From the NCBI GenBank assembly GCA_947170465.1, contig CAMVTS010000003.1:1-64000 (forward strand): DNA of 64,000 nucleotides, in the 5' to 3' direction. This document shows, piece by piece, positions 51,774 through 60,500 of this stretch. The translations under genes and the position numbers were made by a program. How positions within the stretch are numbered: position 1 is the stretch's first letter; each line of letters opens with the position of its first letter. The stretch is from an uncultured Clostridia bacterium (GTDB taxonomy: Bacteria; Bacillota; Clostridia; Oscillospirales; Acutalibacteraceae). Below the pieces are notes generated by a model. It saw only the letters and a program-made list of their open reading frames with translations. It did not search any database and was not told the origin of the DNA.

Positions 51774-51797
51774 AGGGTTTGGTCAAGACCAAACCCT
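51774..51797 (-). terminator. Terminator after the priming transferase
   Basis: AGGGTTTGGT-CAAG-ACCAAACCCT with TTTGTTTTG downstream on the minus strand. It separates the three-gene capsule regulator/primer operon from the rfb operon. Confidence 0.8.
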
Positions 51798-51815
51798 ACT
51801 GAAAGAATATCAAAA

Positions 51816-52466
51816 TTAATACGCGCCGTCTCCCCTGATGACAGCCGGAATGGTCTTTAACAGAATTTTCAAATCCGTCAGAATACCGCGTTCGCGGATA
51901 TAGCGTTCATCAAGCGCCAGCATGCCGTCAAAGTCAATCTTGCTTCGTCCGCTGATTTGCCAGTAGCAGGTCAGTCCGCCGATAATGGAAAGCCGCTGCA
52001 TTGCCTTCGGGGAATAATTTGCCACTTCGCGGGGAAGCGGTGAACGCGGTCCGACAAAGCTGATGTCACCCTTGAAAATATTGAATAGCTGCGGCAGCTC
52101 ATCCAGGCTGGTGCGCCTGAGGAATCTGCCGACCCGCGTAATCCGGGGATCGTCTTTAATCTTGAACAGATTGCCGCTCTGTTCATTTAATTTTTCTAAA
52201 TCCTTTATCAGGGATTCGGCGTCTGTTTGCATACTCCGGAACTTATAGAACCGGAATTTTCTGCCAAAACGTCCGACTCTGTCGTTCACGTAAAACACAG
52301 GACCGCCGTCATCCACTTTAATCGCAATCGCTATCGCCAGAAATACCCAGAAAAAGAGGACAAGAAACAGCAGCGATACAACGAGGTCAAACACACGCTT
52401 GACAAAGCTATAGACGCGTTTTTCCTCATACCGGTACTCTACGCCGTCTACAGTCCTTGTAGTCAC
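51816..52466 (-). CDS. Priming sugar transferase (undecaprenyl-phosphate)
   Basis: About 216 residues from GTG 52466 (GGAGG 6 nt upstream; ATG 52481 lacks a site). One membrane anchor (FDLVVSLLFLVLFFWVFLAI) is followed by the bacterial sugar transferase domain: FRFYKFRSM, DPRITRVGRFLRRTSLDELP, FVGPRSPLP. It is the short, single-domain form that transfers a hexose-1-phosphate to undecaprenyl phosphate to start the repeat unit. Confidence 0.93.
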   Translation of the reverse strand: MTTRTVDGVEYRYEEKRVYSFVKRVFDLVVSLLFLVLFFWVFLAIAIAIKVDDGGPVFYVNDRVGRFGRKFRFYKFRSMQTDAESLIKDLEKLNEQSGNLFKIKDDPRITRVGRFLRRTSLDELPQLFNIFKGDISFVGPRSPLPREVANYSPKAMQRLSIIGGLTCYWQISGRSKIDFDGMLALDERYIRERGILTDLKILLKTIPAVIRGDGAY

Positions 52467-52500
52467 AAAATCCCTCCGCATCTCATACTACAGAAGCTGT

Positions 52501-53235
52501 TTAATAATAGCCGTAACCGTATTTGTAATCGTATTTATAGTAATACTTCCTGCCGAATTTTCTGGTGTGGGTGGTATCGATACTGTTGATGATGGTGCCG
52601 AGAATCTTACCACCGTTGCGGTTGATAATACCAATAATCTTTTTGAGGTCAGGATAAGTGGTAACGTCATTTTTAATGACGATAACAACGCCGTCGGCGC
52701 TCTTGATAATCGGAATCGAGTCGATGACAACGCCGATAGGCGGCGTGTCAAAGATGATGAAATCAAAATCGTTTTCAACGCTCTTGATGAAGTCCTTCAT
52801 GCTGCCGCTCGCCATCAGCTCCGACGGGTTGGGCGGAATAGCGCCGTAGGTAACCGCCTTGAGGTTGTCAACCTTGGTAGAGCGGATAATCTCCTCCTGC
52901 GTCACCTCACCGTTGAGGAAGTTGGTCAGACCGGGAGCCGCGTCGATATTGAGCGCGTTGTGAAGCTGCGGACGGCGCAGGTCGCAGTCGATAATCAGCA
53001 CGCGGGTATTGACCTGCTGCGCCAGCGCGATGGCAACGTTGACCGAGGTAACGGTCTTGCCCTCGCCCTTGCTGCTGCTGGTGAACACAATCTTCTTGCA
53101 GCCCTTCTTAATGATGGAGTAGACGATGTTGGCGCGCGCCGTTTTATAGGATTCGCGAATCTGGAACGCGATGGTTTCAAGATCTATCGGGTTCTCCGGT
53201 CTTTTCTCTCTTGGTTTTTGGGTTCTTTTAGCCAT
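52501..53235 (-). CDS. Capsule tyrosine-protein kinase (CpsD/CapB type)
   Basis: 244 residues from MAKRTQKPREKRPEN (GAAGG 9 nt upstream). The BY-kinase Walker A is SSSKGEGKTVTSVNVAIA, Walker A' is VLIIDCDLRRPQLHN, and a Tyr-rich tail ends the protein (KYYYKYDYKYGYGYY), the usual autophosphorylation cluster. It works with the membrane chain-length protein encoded just upstream. No CpsB-type or low-molecular-weight phosphatase is in the window. Confidence 0.94.
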   Translation of the reverse strand: MAKRTQKPREKRPENPIDLETIAFQIRESYKTARANIVYSIIKKGCKKIVFTSSSKGEGKTVTSVNVAIALAQQVNTRVLIIDCDLRRPQLHNALNIDAAPGLTNFLNGEVTQEEIIRSTKVDNLKAVTYGAIPPNPSELMASGSMKDFIKSVENDFDFIIFDTPPIGVVIDSIPIIKSADGVVIVIKNDVTTYPDLKKIIGIINRNGGKILGTIINSIDTTHTRKFGRKYYYKYDYKYGYGYY

Positions 53236-53252
53236 AATATCTGCCTTCACTT

Positions 53253-54023
53253 TCAGGATGACTTGCTTTCACTGCTTTTTTGCGCCGCGTTTTTCTGCGC
53301 GGTGCTCTTCTGACCGAGGTAACGGTCAAAGTTCGGAATCGCCGCCAGAATCGGTATTCCGTAAATCTCCGTCATTTCATCGTTGTAGCGGATGTTCTTA
53401 TCCATGAAATGGCGGACAAACGACACAATCAGCATCAGCACGACGCCAATCAGCGCAGCCAGAATGGCGGCACGGCCTGCCTGCGGATAAACCGGATTGA
53501 CCGGAAGCTCCGGCTCATCGGCAACCTTCAGTGTGGTATTGGCGTTGAGGTCTGAAATCACCTGAGGCGCCACGGTGCAATAGCATTGTGCAATCTCGAG
53601 CGCATCCTCCGGAGAACCGGCAGTCACATTGATGTCGAACACCTGCGTTTTTTCGTCGGTGGTGTAGGTAATCATTTTTTTGAGCGAATCCGGAGAGTAC
53701 TCGCCATTAAGCGCTGCTGACAGCCGCTTATAGCAGGTGGAGGTGTCGAGCAGACGGATATACGTATCTACCAGCTTGGTCGCGTAGTTCTGCATATTGA
53801 TCAGGCTGGCGATATTGTTGATGGTGTTCGGATCAATCGCGTCTATTTTTGTCTCAACGTAAACGGAAAAGGTCGTCGTATAACGCTTGGCGACAAAAAA
53901 TTTGTTATAGATAAACGCTGACGAGCCGAACACAACCGCAGCAATAAGGATAAAAATCAAATTCTTGCGAATAACCTCTACAATTAACTTTGCGGAAATA
54001 ATGACTTCATTTTTTTCTTCCAT
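53253..54023 (-). CDS. Capsule chain-length/kinase activator protein (Wzz/CpsC type)
   Basis: 256 residues from MEEKNEVIISAKLI (AAAGG upstream; the ORF-track start is 31 codons earlier, in the promoter). Two membrane helices (about 20-42 and 175-195) enclose an extracytoplasmic Wzz domain; the cytoplasmic C-terminus should activate the kinase. It is the first gene of the kinase/primer operon. Confidence 0.92.
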   Translation of the reverse strand: MEEKNEVIISAKLIVEVIRKNLIFILIAAVVFGSSAFIYNKFFVAKRYTTTFSVYVETKIDAIDPNTINNIASLINMQNYATKLVDTYIRLLDTSTCYKRLSAALNGEYSPDSLKKMITYTTDEKTQVFDINVTAGSPEDALEIAQCYCTVAPQVISDLNANTTLKVADEPELPVNPVYPQAGRAAILAALIGVVLMLIVSFVRHFMDKNIRYNDEMTEIYGIPILAAIPNFDRYLGQKSTAQKNAAQKSSESKSS

Positions 54024-54087
54024 CGAATCAACCTTTGCAAATGATAAAATAGCGCATAATAACGGATTATATGATTTATACCTTATT

Positions 54088-54116
54088 ACTATACAACATT
54101 TTGACAGCGATTTCAA
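54088..54116 (-). promoter_or_regulatory. Promoter of the capsule kinase operon
   Basis: Minus strand TTGAAA, 17 nt, TATAGT, about 65 bp before the Wzz-type start codon. Confidence 0.7.
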
Positions 54117-54167
54117 GATGTTTTTTGAATAAAAACCATTTTGTCAAAATTTGTCATGTCAAAACAA

Positions 54168-54190
54168 GGGCTTGACAAAACGTCAAGCCC
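54168..54190 (-). terminator. glnN terminator
   Basis: GGGCTTGAC-AAAAC-GTCAAGCCC with TTGTTTTG following on the minus strand. Confidence 0.85.
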
Positions 54191-54206
54191 TCTGTTTCTT
54201 TCTATT

Positions 54207-56297
54207 TTAAACGCTGAATAGCAAATCGGTGTAGGTTGGGAACGGCCAGTATTTGGTGGCGGTTTCGGTTTCCATGGAATCGCCGACAGCGCGCAGCTCC
54301 TGCATTTTAGCGAATACGTTCTCGCGGAAATACGCGGCGTGAGCGAGGTTGTCGCCGGCATAATCGTTCGCCTTGATCACGGCGTCCTCCAGCTCGGCGG
54401 TCTTGTTGACGAAGCAGACGAGCTTGTTGGAGAGACTCATAATCAGGTTTTCCTCCACAGAGGTCGGAATCGCCGCGGAAAGCGCTTTTTTGGCGAGCGC
54501 GGTGTCGGTCAGCTCGCGCACAAAGGCGGAGACTGCCGGGGTGATATCCTTGCGCGCCATGTCAATCATGGTGAGCGCCTCGATGTTAATCTGCTTGCAG
54601 TAGGTTTCCAGTTCAATTTCGCAGCGCGCGCGATACTCGGCTTCGGTGACGATGTTGTTCTTGACAAAGAGGTCAACGTTCTTCTGATCCATGAAGTGCG
54701 CGTAGGCTTCGGGAACGGATTTGAGGTTGAGGAGACCGCGCTTTTTGGCTTCCTCCACCCACTCGTCGGCGTAGTTGTCGCCGTTGAAGATAATCGCCTG
54801 GTGGTCGATGAAGGTCTTGCGGATCAGCTTTCTGACAGCGGTTTCGATATCCTCCGCGTCCTTGAGCGCCTCGTAGAACTGACCGAGCTCCTCGGCGACC
54901 ATGGTGTTGAGCATGTAGTTGGGACAGCCGATATTCAGCGCGGAGCCGAGGGCGCGAAACTCAAACTTGTTGCCGGTGAAGGCAAAGGGAGAGGTACGGT
55001 TGCGGTCAGAGGTGTCCTTCTTGAAATCCGCAAGCACGTCAACGCCGGTCTGCATGCGCTCCTTGCCGTGGCTGACGTATTCCTCGCCGTCGATGATGGA
55101 CTGCACCAGCTTGCCGAGATCGTCGCCGAGATACATGGAGATAATCGCCGGCGGCGCTTCGTTCGCACCTAAGCGGTGGTCGTTGCCGGCGGTCGCGACG
55201 GTGATGCGGAGCAAATCCTGGTACTCGTGCACCGCCTTGACGACAGCCGCGAGGAACAGCAGGAACTGGGTGTTTTCCTCGGGACGCTTGCCGGGGCTTA
55301 ACAGGTTTTCGCCGGTATTGGTGGAAAGCGACCAGTTGTTGTGCTTGCCGGAACCGTTCACGCCGGCAAAGGGCTTCTCGTGAAGCAGGCACACCAAGCC
55401 GTGGCGTTCGGCGGTTTTCTGCATGATTTCCATGGTCAGCTCGTTGTGGTCGGTCGCGATGTTGGAGGTGGTGAAAATCGGCGCGAGCTCATGCTGGGAG
55501 GGCGCTACCTCGTTGTGCTTGGTCTTGGCGAGAACACCGAGCTTCCACAGCTCCTCGTCCAGCTCCTTCATATAGGCGGCGACCCTGGTCTTGATAGAGC
55601 CGAAATAGTGGTCATCCAGCTCCTGACCCTTGGGCGCCTTCGCGCCGAACAGGGTTCTGCCGGTGAGCTTCAAATCCTCGCGCCGGTCATAGAGCGCCTT
55701 GTCAATGAGAAAGTACTCCTGCTCGGGGCCGACGGTGGTGATGACGCGCGTCACGTCGGTTTTGCCCAGCAGGTGGAGAATCCTGACCGCCTCGGCGCTC
55801 AGTCGCTCCATGGAACGGAGCAGGGGCGTCTTTTTGTCGAGCACCTCGCCGGTGTAGGAACAGAACGCGGTCGGAATATAGAGGGAGCCGTCTCTGACGA
55901 ACGCCGGAGAGGTCGGGTCCCAGGTGGTGTAACCTCTGGCTTCAAAGGTGGCGCGGATACCGCCTGACGGGAAGGAGGAAGCGTCCGGCTCGCCCTTGAT
56001 GAGCTCCTTGCCGGAGAATTCCATAATCACGCCGTCGCCGTTGGGCTGGATAAAGCTGTCGTGCTTCTCGGCGGTTACGCCGGTCATCGGCTGGAACCAG
56101 TGGGTGTAGTGGGTGCAGCCCATCTCAATCGCCCAGTCCTTCATGGCGCTCGCCACGACGTTCGCCACGCTAATATCCAGCGGCTCGCCGTCCTGAATGG
56201 TCTTTTTGAGCGCCTTGTAGGTGGATTTAGGCAGTCTCTCCTGCATTTTCTTGTCGTTGAACACCATGCAGCCGAACATTTCGGGTACCTTTGACAT
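54207..56297 (-). CDS. glnN: Type III glutamine synthetase
   Basis: 696 residues, the length of the GSIII family (against ~450 for GSI). Visible family segments are [21 protein letters not shown] near the N-terminus, [13 protein letters not shown] (metal-binding Glu), [18 protein letters not shown] and [12 protein letters not shown]. It makes glutamine from glutamate, ammonia and ATP. GGGAGAG precedes ATG. It has its own promoter (56388-56416) and a terminator hairpin in the leader, so attenuation is likely. Confidence 0.96.
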   Translation of the reverse strand: MSKVPEMFGCMVFNDKKMQERLPKSTYKALKKTIQDGEPLDISVANVVASAMKDWAIEMGCTHYTHWFQPMTGVTAEKHDSFIQPNGDGVIMEFSGKELIKGEPDASSFPSGGIRATFEARGYTTWDPTSPAFVRDGSLYIPTAFCSYTGEVLDKKTPLLRSMERLSAEAVRILHLLGKTDVTRVITTVGPEQEYFLIDKALYDRREDLKLTGRTLFGAKAPKGQELDDHYFGSIKTRVAAYMKELDEELWKLGVLAKTKHNEVAPSQHELAPIFTTSNIATDHNELTMEIMQKTAERHGLVCLLHEKPFAGVNGSGKHNNWSLSTNTGENLLSPGKRPEENTQFLLFLAAVVKAVHEYQDLLRITVATAGNDHRLGANEAPPAIISMYLGDDLGKLVQSIIDGEEYVSHGKERMQTGVDVLADFKKDTSDRNRTSPFAFTGNKFEFRALGSALNIGCPNYMLNTMVAEELGQFYEALKDAEDIETAVRKLIRKTFIDHQAIIFNGDNYADEWVEEAKKRGLLNLKSVPEAYAHFMDQKNVDLFVKNNIVTEAEYRARCEIELETYCKQINIEALTMIDMARKDITPAVSAFVRELTDTALAKKALSAAIPTSVEENLIMSLSNKLVCFVNKTAELEDAVIKANDYAGDNLAHAAYFRENVFAKMQELRAVGDSMETETATKYWPFPTYTDLLFSV

Positions 56298-56340
56298 AAT
56301 CTTTCTCTCCCGTGAATAAATTTTGTAAGGTCAAAAAAAC

Positions 56341-56368
56341 GGCGCTGCAGGACAATTCCTACAGCGCC
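56341..56368 (-). promoter_or_regulatory. Leader terminator (attenuator) of glnN
   Basis: Minus-strand GGCGCTGTAGGA pairs with TCCTGCAGCGCC, followed by GTTTTTTTG. It lies between promoter and start codon, beginning about 13 nt after the predicted transcription start. It is a candidate target of the ANTAR protein encoded at 38212-38781. Confidence 0.7.
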
Positions 56369-56387
56369 TTTGCTGTTTACTGATAGC

Positions 56388-56416
56388 AGTATATGCTTTT
56401 TTTCGGGATTTGTCAA
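56388..56416 (-). promoter_or_regulatory. glnN promoter
   Basis: Minus strand TTGACA, 17 nt, TATACT, a near-consensus sigma-A promoter. Confidence 0.8.
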
Positions 56417-56466
56417 GCGCGTCGGCAAGTTTTCAGAATTCACGACAGATTCCCTCAAAAACCGCC

Positions 56467-56495
56467 TTGTATTTTATCTCTTATGATGGTAAAAT
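56467..56495 (+). promoter_or_regulatory. Promoter of the rRNA methyltransferase gene
   Basis: TTGTAT (56467-56472), 17 nt, TAAAAT (56490-56495), about 40 bp before the start codon. Confidence 0.6.
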
Positions 56496-56536
56496 AAAAT
56501 GGATATATCATAATCATTTACACAACAGGTGATATC

Positions 56537-57745
56537 ATGACTGCAAAACCACAGCGCTGTCCCGTCTACAAGAAATGCGGCGGCTGTCAGCTCGACACCG
56601 ACTATCCGTCGCAGCTCGCCTTCAAGCAGCACCGCGTGGAAAAGCTGCTGCACGGCTTTGGCAAGGCGGCGCCGATTATCGGCATGGACAAGCCCTGCCA
56701 CTACCGCAACAAGGTGCAGGCGGCGTTCTACACCAACCGCTCCGGCAAGATTATCTCCGGCGTGTACCAGTCCGGCACGCACCACGTCGTCGGCATTGAC
56801 AGCTGCATGATTGAGGACGAGGTAGCCGACAGGATTATTGTCGGCGTGCGCAAGCTCATGCCGTCCTTCAAGATGACGACCTACAACGAGGACGCCGGCA
56901 AGGGCTTTCTGCGGCATATTCTGGTGCGCCGCGGCTTTGCGACAAATGAAGTCATGCTGGTGCTGGTCACCGGCACGCCGGTGTTCCCTTCCAAAAACAA
57001 TTTTGTCAAGGCGATTCGCGCGAAGTTTCCGGAAATCACCACGATTGTCCAGAATATCAACCACTACAACACCAACCTTGTCCTCGGCGACCGTCAGAAC
57101 GTGCTCTACGGCAAGGGCTACATTGAAGATATTCTCTGCGGCTGCCGTTTTCGGATTTCGCCGAAGAGCTTTTACCAGATCAATCCGGTGCAGACCGAGG
57201 TGCTCTACAACAAGGCGATGGAATTTGCCGGTCTCAAGGGCGACGAAACCGTGCTCGACGCGTACTGCGGTATCGGCACGATTGGCATTGTTGCCGCCAA
57301 GCGCGGCGCAGGCAGGGTCGTCGGCGTGGAGCTCAACGGCGACGCGGTGCGCGACGCGATCATCAACGCCAAGACCAACAAGCTCAGCAATATCCGCTTT
57401 TTCAAGGGCGACGCCGGCGAGTTTATGGAGGCCGCCGCCGAGGAGAATGAGCGCCCGGACGTGGTGTTCATGGATCCGCCAAGAGCCGGCAGCAGCGAGC
57501 AGTTCCTGCGCTCGCTGATAAAAATGTCTCCCAAAACCGTCGTCTACATCAGCTGCAACCCCGAAACCCTGGCGCGCGATTTGCGCTTTCTGACAAAAAA
57601 CAGCGCCTACCGCGTCCGCAAAATCCAGCCGGTAGACATGTTCCCTCACACGGAACATATTGAAACGGTATGCTGCTTGTACCACCAAAAGAAGGATTTC
57701 ATTTCAGTGCCGTACGAGCCGAAGAATGATGGCTATTTGAAATAG
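56537..57745 (+). CDS. 23S rRNA (uracil-C5)-methyltransferase, RlmD/RlmCD family
   Basis: 402 residues. A [4Fe-4S] set is visible at the N-terminus (C8, C14, C17 in CPVYKKCGGCQL, and C54), then the SAM-binding VLDAYCGIGTIGIVAA, MDPPRAGS and the catalytic Cys in YISCNPETLARDL. There is no N-terminal TRAM domain, so it is the short form. It methylates uridine in 23S rRNA; the exact position (U747, U1939 or both) cannot be told. Confidence 0.93.
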   Translation: MTAKPQRCPVYKKCGGCQLDTDYPSQLAFKQHRVEKLLHGFGKAAPIIGMDKPCHYRNKVQAAFYTNRSGKIISGVYQSGTHHVVGIDSCMIEDEVADRIIVGVRKLMPSFKMTTYNEDAGKGFLRHILVRRGFATNEVMLVLVTGTPVFPSKNNFVKAIRAKFPEITTIVQNINHYNTNLVLGDRQNVLYGKGYIEDILCGCRFRISPKSFYQINPVQTEVLYNKAMEFAGLKGDETVLDAYCGIGTIGIVAAKRGAGRVVGVELNGDAVRDAIINAKTNKLSNIRFFKGDAGEFMEAAAEENERPDVVFMDPPRAGSSEQFLRSLIKMSPKTVVYISCNPETLARDLRFLTKNSAYRVRKIQPVDMFPHTEHIETVCCLYHQKKDFISVPYEPKNDGYLK

Positions 57746-57787
57746 TATGAATGATTTGATCTAATATGGATTACGTGAGGAAATCTG

Positions 57788-58288
57788 ATGATAAACGTCC
57801 TGGAATTTAGCAAAGAATATGAAGTGCGCAAAATGGGAGATTCGGATGCTGAAAACATTTTGAATCTATGTTGTGGCAATGGACAGTTTTATCGATACTG
57901 TGAGGCAAAGCCCACTATAGAACAGGTTCTTAATGATTTGCATATTACGCCACCGAACATCTCAATGTCTGATAAGTATTATGTGGGGTTCTACGAAGAT
58001 AAAGCATTAGTGGCAGTCATGGATCTGATTGACGGATATCCAAATGCAGATATTGCGTATATTGGATTCTTTATGATGAATCCGATATATCAAGGAAATC
58101 AGATAGGAACAGCTATAATCAGCGAAGTTATAGATTATTTGAGGTCGATTGGAAAAAAGGCTGTTCGGCTGGCAATAGATAAAGGAAATCCGCAATCAAC
58201 TCATTTCTGGAAGAAAAACGGATTTGAGATTATTTCAGAAGCTGATGTCAATGGCTGGACGAAACTGGTTGCTGAAAAACAACTATGA
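57788..58288 (+). CDS. GNAT-family N-acetyltransferase
   Basis: 166 residues. The acetyl-CoA loop is in IYQGNQIGTAIISEVI (about 98-113), followed by KAVRLAIDKGNPQSTHFWKKNGF, typical of GNAT enzymes. Substrate unknown. The gene is AT-rich compared with its neighbours on the left and lies next to a broken toxin-antitoxin pair, so this patch (57.75-59.25 kb) may be acquired. The following 198 bp (58289-58486) show no gene. Confidence 0.88.
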   Translation: MINVLEFSKEYEVRKMGDSDAENILNLCCGNGQFYRYCEAKPTIEQVLNDLHITPPNISMSDKYYVGFYEDKALVAVMDLIDGYPNADIAYIGFFMMNPIYQGNQIGTAIISEVIDYLRSIGKKAVRLAIDKGNPQSTHFWKKNGFEIISEADVNGWTKLVAEKQL

Positions 58289-58486
58289 TGTTTTCTATAC
58301 TGTTGACATGTTTCGTCTGCTTAATTCTGTTGAGACAACGGGAATGATGAAAACAGAAGGGTTTCATCATTCGGATATTGCAGTTGCTTTTCGTATCAGA
58401 ATAATAACGATTATACCTATAATGATTATTGGCATGTCTTGCGTGACCGCAGGAAAACCTGGATAAATATCTGATGTTCCAACATG

Positions 58487-58961
58487 TTAAATGATAGATT
58501 GTATATCTCTTTTGCTGTACAGAAATCGTCTGACTTCCATCACATCATCAATGACAACATAAAAAACCGCGTAACTGTTGACGTTAATCCGATAATACGG
58601 AGATTTGCGCTCTCTTTCAGAATGGATTGGCTGAAAGGAAAGCGGATTATTCAAGCGCGCGAGAATGGCTTGTTCAGTCAAATCAATCAGTTTCACAGCC
58701 GCCGTCGGATTCTGTAATACTAATTCCTGATAGAAAGTAGACTTATATTTTGCGAGGATATTTTTCGCAAGACAAGGCGAAGGACGCAGCAAGGCTGGCG
58801 CCTTGCAAGGACGACAACGCAGTATTGTGGAAAATAGACCGCAAAGATTGGCTACTTTTTATTAGGTATTAGTATAAGTCCTTGGATATATAATCTACGA
58901 TTTTTGCCATATCCTCATAAAAAATCGGCAAATATCTCAGCTGATACATGCTGTTATCCAT
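58487..58961 (-). pseudogene. RelE/ParE-type toxin gene split by a 157-bp repeat
   Basis: The N-terminal part reads MDNSMYQLRYLPIFYEDMAK...YISKD from ATG 58961, overlapping the antitoxin stop by 8 bp. The frame then enters the repeat and stops. After the repeat the frame resumes as LQNPTAAVKLIDLTEQAI...RRFLYSKRDIQSII. Removing 58718-58874 plus one TAA target copy joins the two parts in frame as a 104-residue RelE/ParE-type toxin, the normal length. The ORF-track protein 58487-58792 starts inside the repeat and lacks the real N-terminus, so the toxin is probably inactive. Confidence 0.85.
58718..58874 (+). repeat. 157-bp MITE-like element, copy B
   Basis: Same ends, length and orientation as copy A (21783-21939), with only a few differences. 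It is flanked by the 3-bp duplication TAA (58715-58717 and 58875-58877). It interrupts the toxin gene. Confidence 0.9.
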
Positions 58962-59211
58962 TTGTACGACCTCTCAGCTTATGAAACACCTCATCATGCG
59001 TGAGACGTTTGGAGGTGTTTTCTGCCTGATAGTCAGCTTCGTCCAGCTTCATGTCGAGCGCGTCTTTCAGCTTGCTGTACTGTTCGATGCTCATAACGAC
59101 CATGGTGCCATAGCCGTTTTTTGTGAGATAAACTTCCTCACCACCGAGAACAAGCTGTTCAATCTCAGGATATTTATTGCGTAAATCCGATACAGGTCTG
59201 ATGTTCAGCAT
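58954..59211 (-). CDS. Phd/YefM-family antitoxin
   Basis: 85 residues with the Phd/YefM pattern: MLNIRPVSDLRNKYPEIEQL, then GEEVYLTKNGYGTMVVMSIEQY. The N-terminal part binds DNA and the C-terminal part should wrap the toxin. GGGAGATG precedes ATG and a consensus promoter with repeated TTATCA motifs lies upstream. Its toxin partner is disrupted, so the antitoxin may now be an orphan. Confidence 0.9.
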   Translation of the reverse strand: MLNIRPVSDLRNKYPEIEQLVLGGEEVYLTKNGYGTMVVMSIEQYSKLKDALDMKLDEADYQAENTSKRLTHDEVFHKLRGRTNG

Positions 59212-59243
59212 TGCATTTCATCTCCCATAGTTATTTTATCAAT

Positions 59244-59272
59244 ATTTTATCATAATATTATCATTTTGTCAA
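59244..59272 (-). promoter_or_regulatory. Toxin-antitoxin promoter and operator
   Basis: Minus strand TTGACA, 17 nt, TAAAAT. The spacer contains TTATCA-type repeats (TTATCA, TTATCATAATATTATCA) that are likely binding sites for the antitoxin. Confidence 0.65.
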
Positions 59273-59317
59273 CGCAGACGGTGCTGCTGACAAAATAAGA
59301 AAGGAAGGTATTTCCTC

Positions 59318-60487
59318 ATGAACAACGATAAACTTGATCCGGCGCTTTCCCTGATAGAGGAAGGCAAGGCGGCGCAGGAGCGCGGCGACTTCAACAACGC
59401 CTATGAGTGCTACCGCGAGGCGGCGCAGATGGGCAGCGATGAGGCAATGATGGCGATTGCCAGGCTCTTTCTGCACACCTGCTTCCGCCAGGAAAGCAGG
59501 AACGACTGGGCGCAAATCGCCCTGACCGGTGTGCCGGTACTGCCGTGGGACATGCACGGCGCAAACGGACAGAATTTCGAAGGCGCGCTCTACTGGGCAA
59601 AAAAAGCGGCTGAAACCGGCAACGCAGAGGGATGCTGTCTCGCCGGCAACATGCTCTGTGCAGGCGTAGGCTGTCAGGCAAATCCCGAAGCGGGCATTCT
59701 CTACCTCAAAACGGCGGTCAACAAAGGACTCGACCGCGCGCAGGATTTGCTCTACATCTTCCAGCCCGGCAAAATCAGCCTGGCGGATTCCGACTACACC
59801 GAGACCCTCGCCCAGCTGGAAACAGCGCTGAAAACCGAAAGCGCCGACGCGTTCCGCTTGTACTACGCGCTGAAAAAGGGCAACGAGCGCCAGCTGGCGA
59901 AGCTCGGCTATGTGCTGACCGCCGCCAAAAACCGCGGCAGCCTGAACGCCGCGCTGATTCCCACCATCGTCAGCCCTTCCGGTGTACCGAATCTTCCGGC
60001 TGCGCCCAAGCGCGGTCATTTTGCCACCCTTGTCCGCTTTAATTTTGAAGCGTTTTCCGACGAGCGGCCGCTGATTTTGTTTTCATCGGATATTGCCCCC
60101 GACAAGCTCATCACGCGGCTTCACCGCGCCGAGATTGTCGGCACCGCGAAGTACCTCTCCCCCGCCTTCGGCTGGCTTGAGAACGAAAAAAACGCGCTTC
60201 TGCTGCGGCTTGACCGCGCTCTGCCGGCTTCCGCCGAGGAGCTGAAAACGATTGCCGAGAGCTTCGGTCTTGCCGAGGAGGAGTATGAGCCCGACAATAT
60301 CGCCTTCTTCACGGAAGACGGTGAAAAGGAATACAGCGTCGAGATTGCCTGCCTGAACGGCCTGGACGTGGACGTGCTCTTCCGCTACACCATCGGCGGC
60401 AATAACGACGTCAAGCGTTATTTCGCGCCGCGCTTGCTCTCGCTTGCGCTCAGTGCGCCTGCGGAAGAACCGCTGTTCGGCGACTGA
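59318..60487 (+). CDS. Sel1/TPR-like repeat protein
   Basis: 389 residues. The N-terminal half has Sel1/TPR-like helical repeats (ALSLIEEGKAAQERGDFNNA, NAYECYREAAQMGSDEAMMA, ALYWAKKAAETGNAEGCCLA), a scaffold for protein contacts. The C-terminal half (~200-389) is not recognised. No signal peptide. AAGGAAGG precedes ATG. It is followed within 13 bp by the amidohydrolase gene, so the two are probably co-transcribed. Confidence 0.75.
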   Translation: MNNDKLDPALSLIEEGKAAQERGDFNNAYECYREAAQMGSDEAMMAIARLFLHTCFRQESRNDWAQIALTGVPVLPWDMHGANGQNFEGALYWAKKAAETGNAEGCCLAGNMLCAGVGCQANPEAGILYLKTAVNKGLDRAQDLLYIFQPGKISLADSDYTETLAQLETALKTESADAFRLYYALKKGNERQLAKLGYVLTAAKNRGSLNAALIPTIVSPSGVPNLPAAPKRGHFATLVRFNFEAFSDERPLILFSSDIAPDKLITRLHRAEIVGTAKYLSPAFGWLENEKNALLLRLDRALPASAEELKTIAESFGLAEEEYEPDNIAFFTEDGEKEYSVEIACLNGLDVDVLFRYTIGGNNDVKRYFAPRLLSLALSAPAEEPLFGD

Positions 60488-60500
60488 ACGGGGTGAAGTC

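Noticed and set aside
58289-58486. Possible gene remnant after the acetyltransferase
   Set aside because: Short AT-rich stretch with no ribosome site or recognisable protein; nothing can be supported.
58487-58792. Intact 101-residue toxin ORF
   Set aside because: Its first ~24 residues come from the 157-bp repeat; the genuine N-terminus lies on the other side of the repeat.
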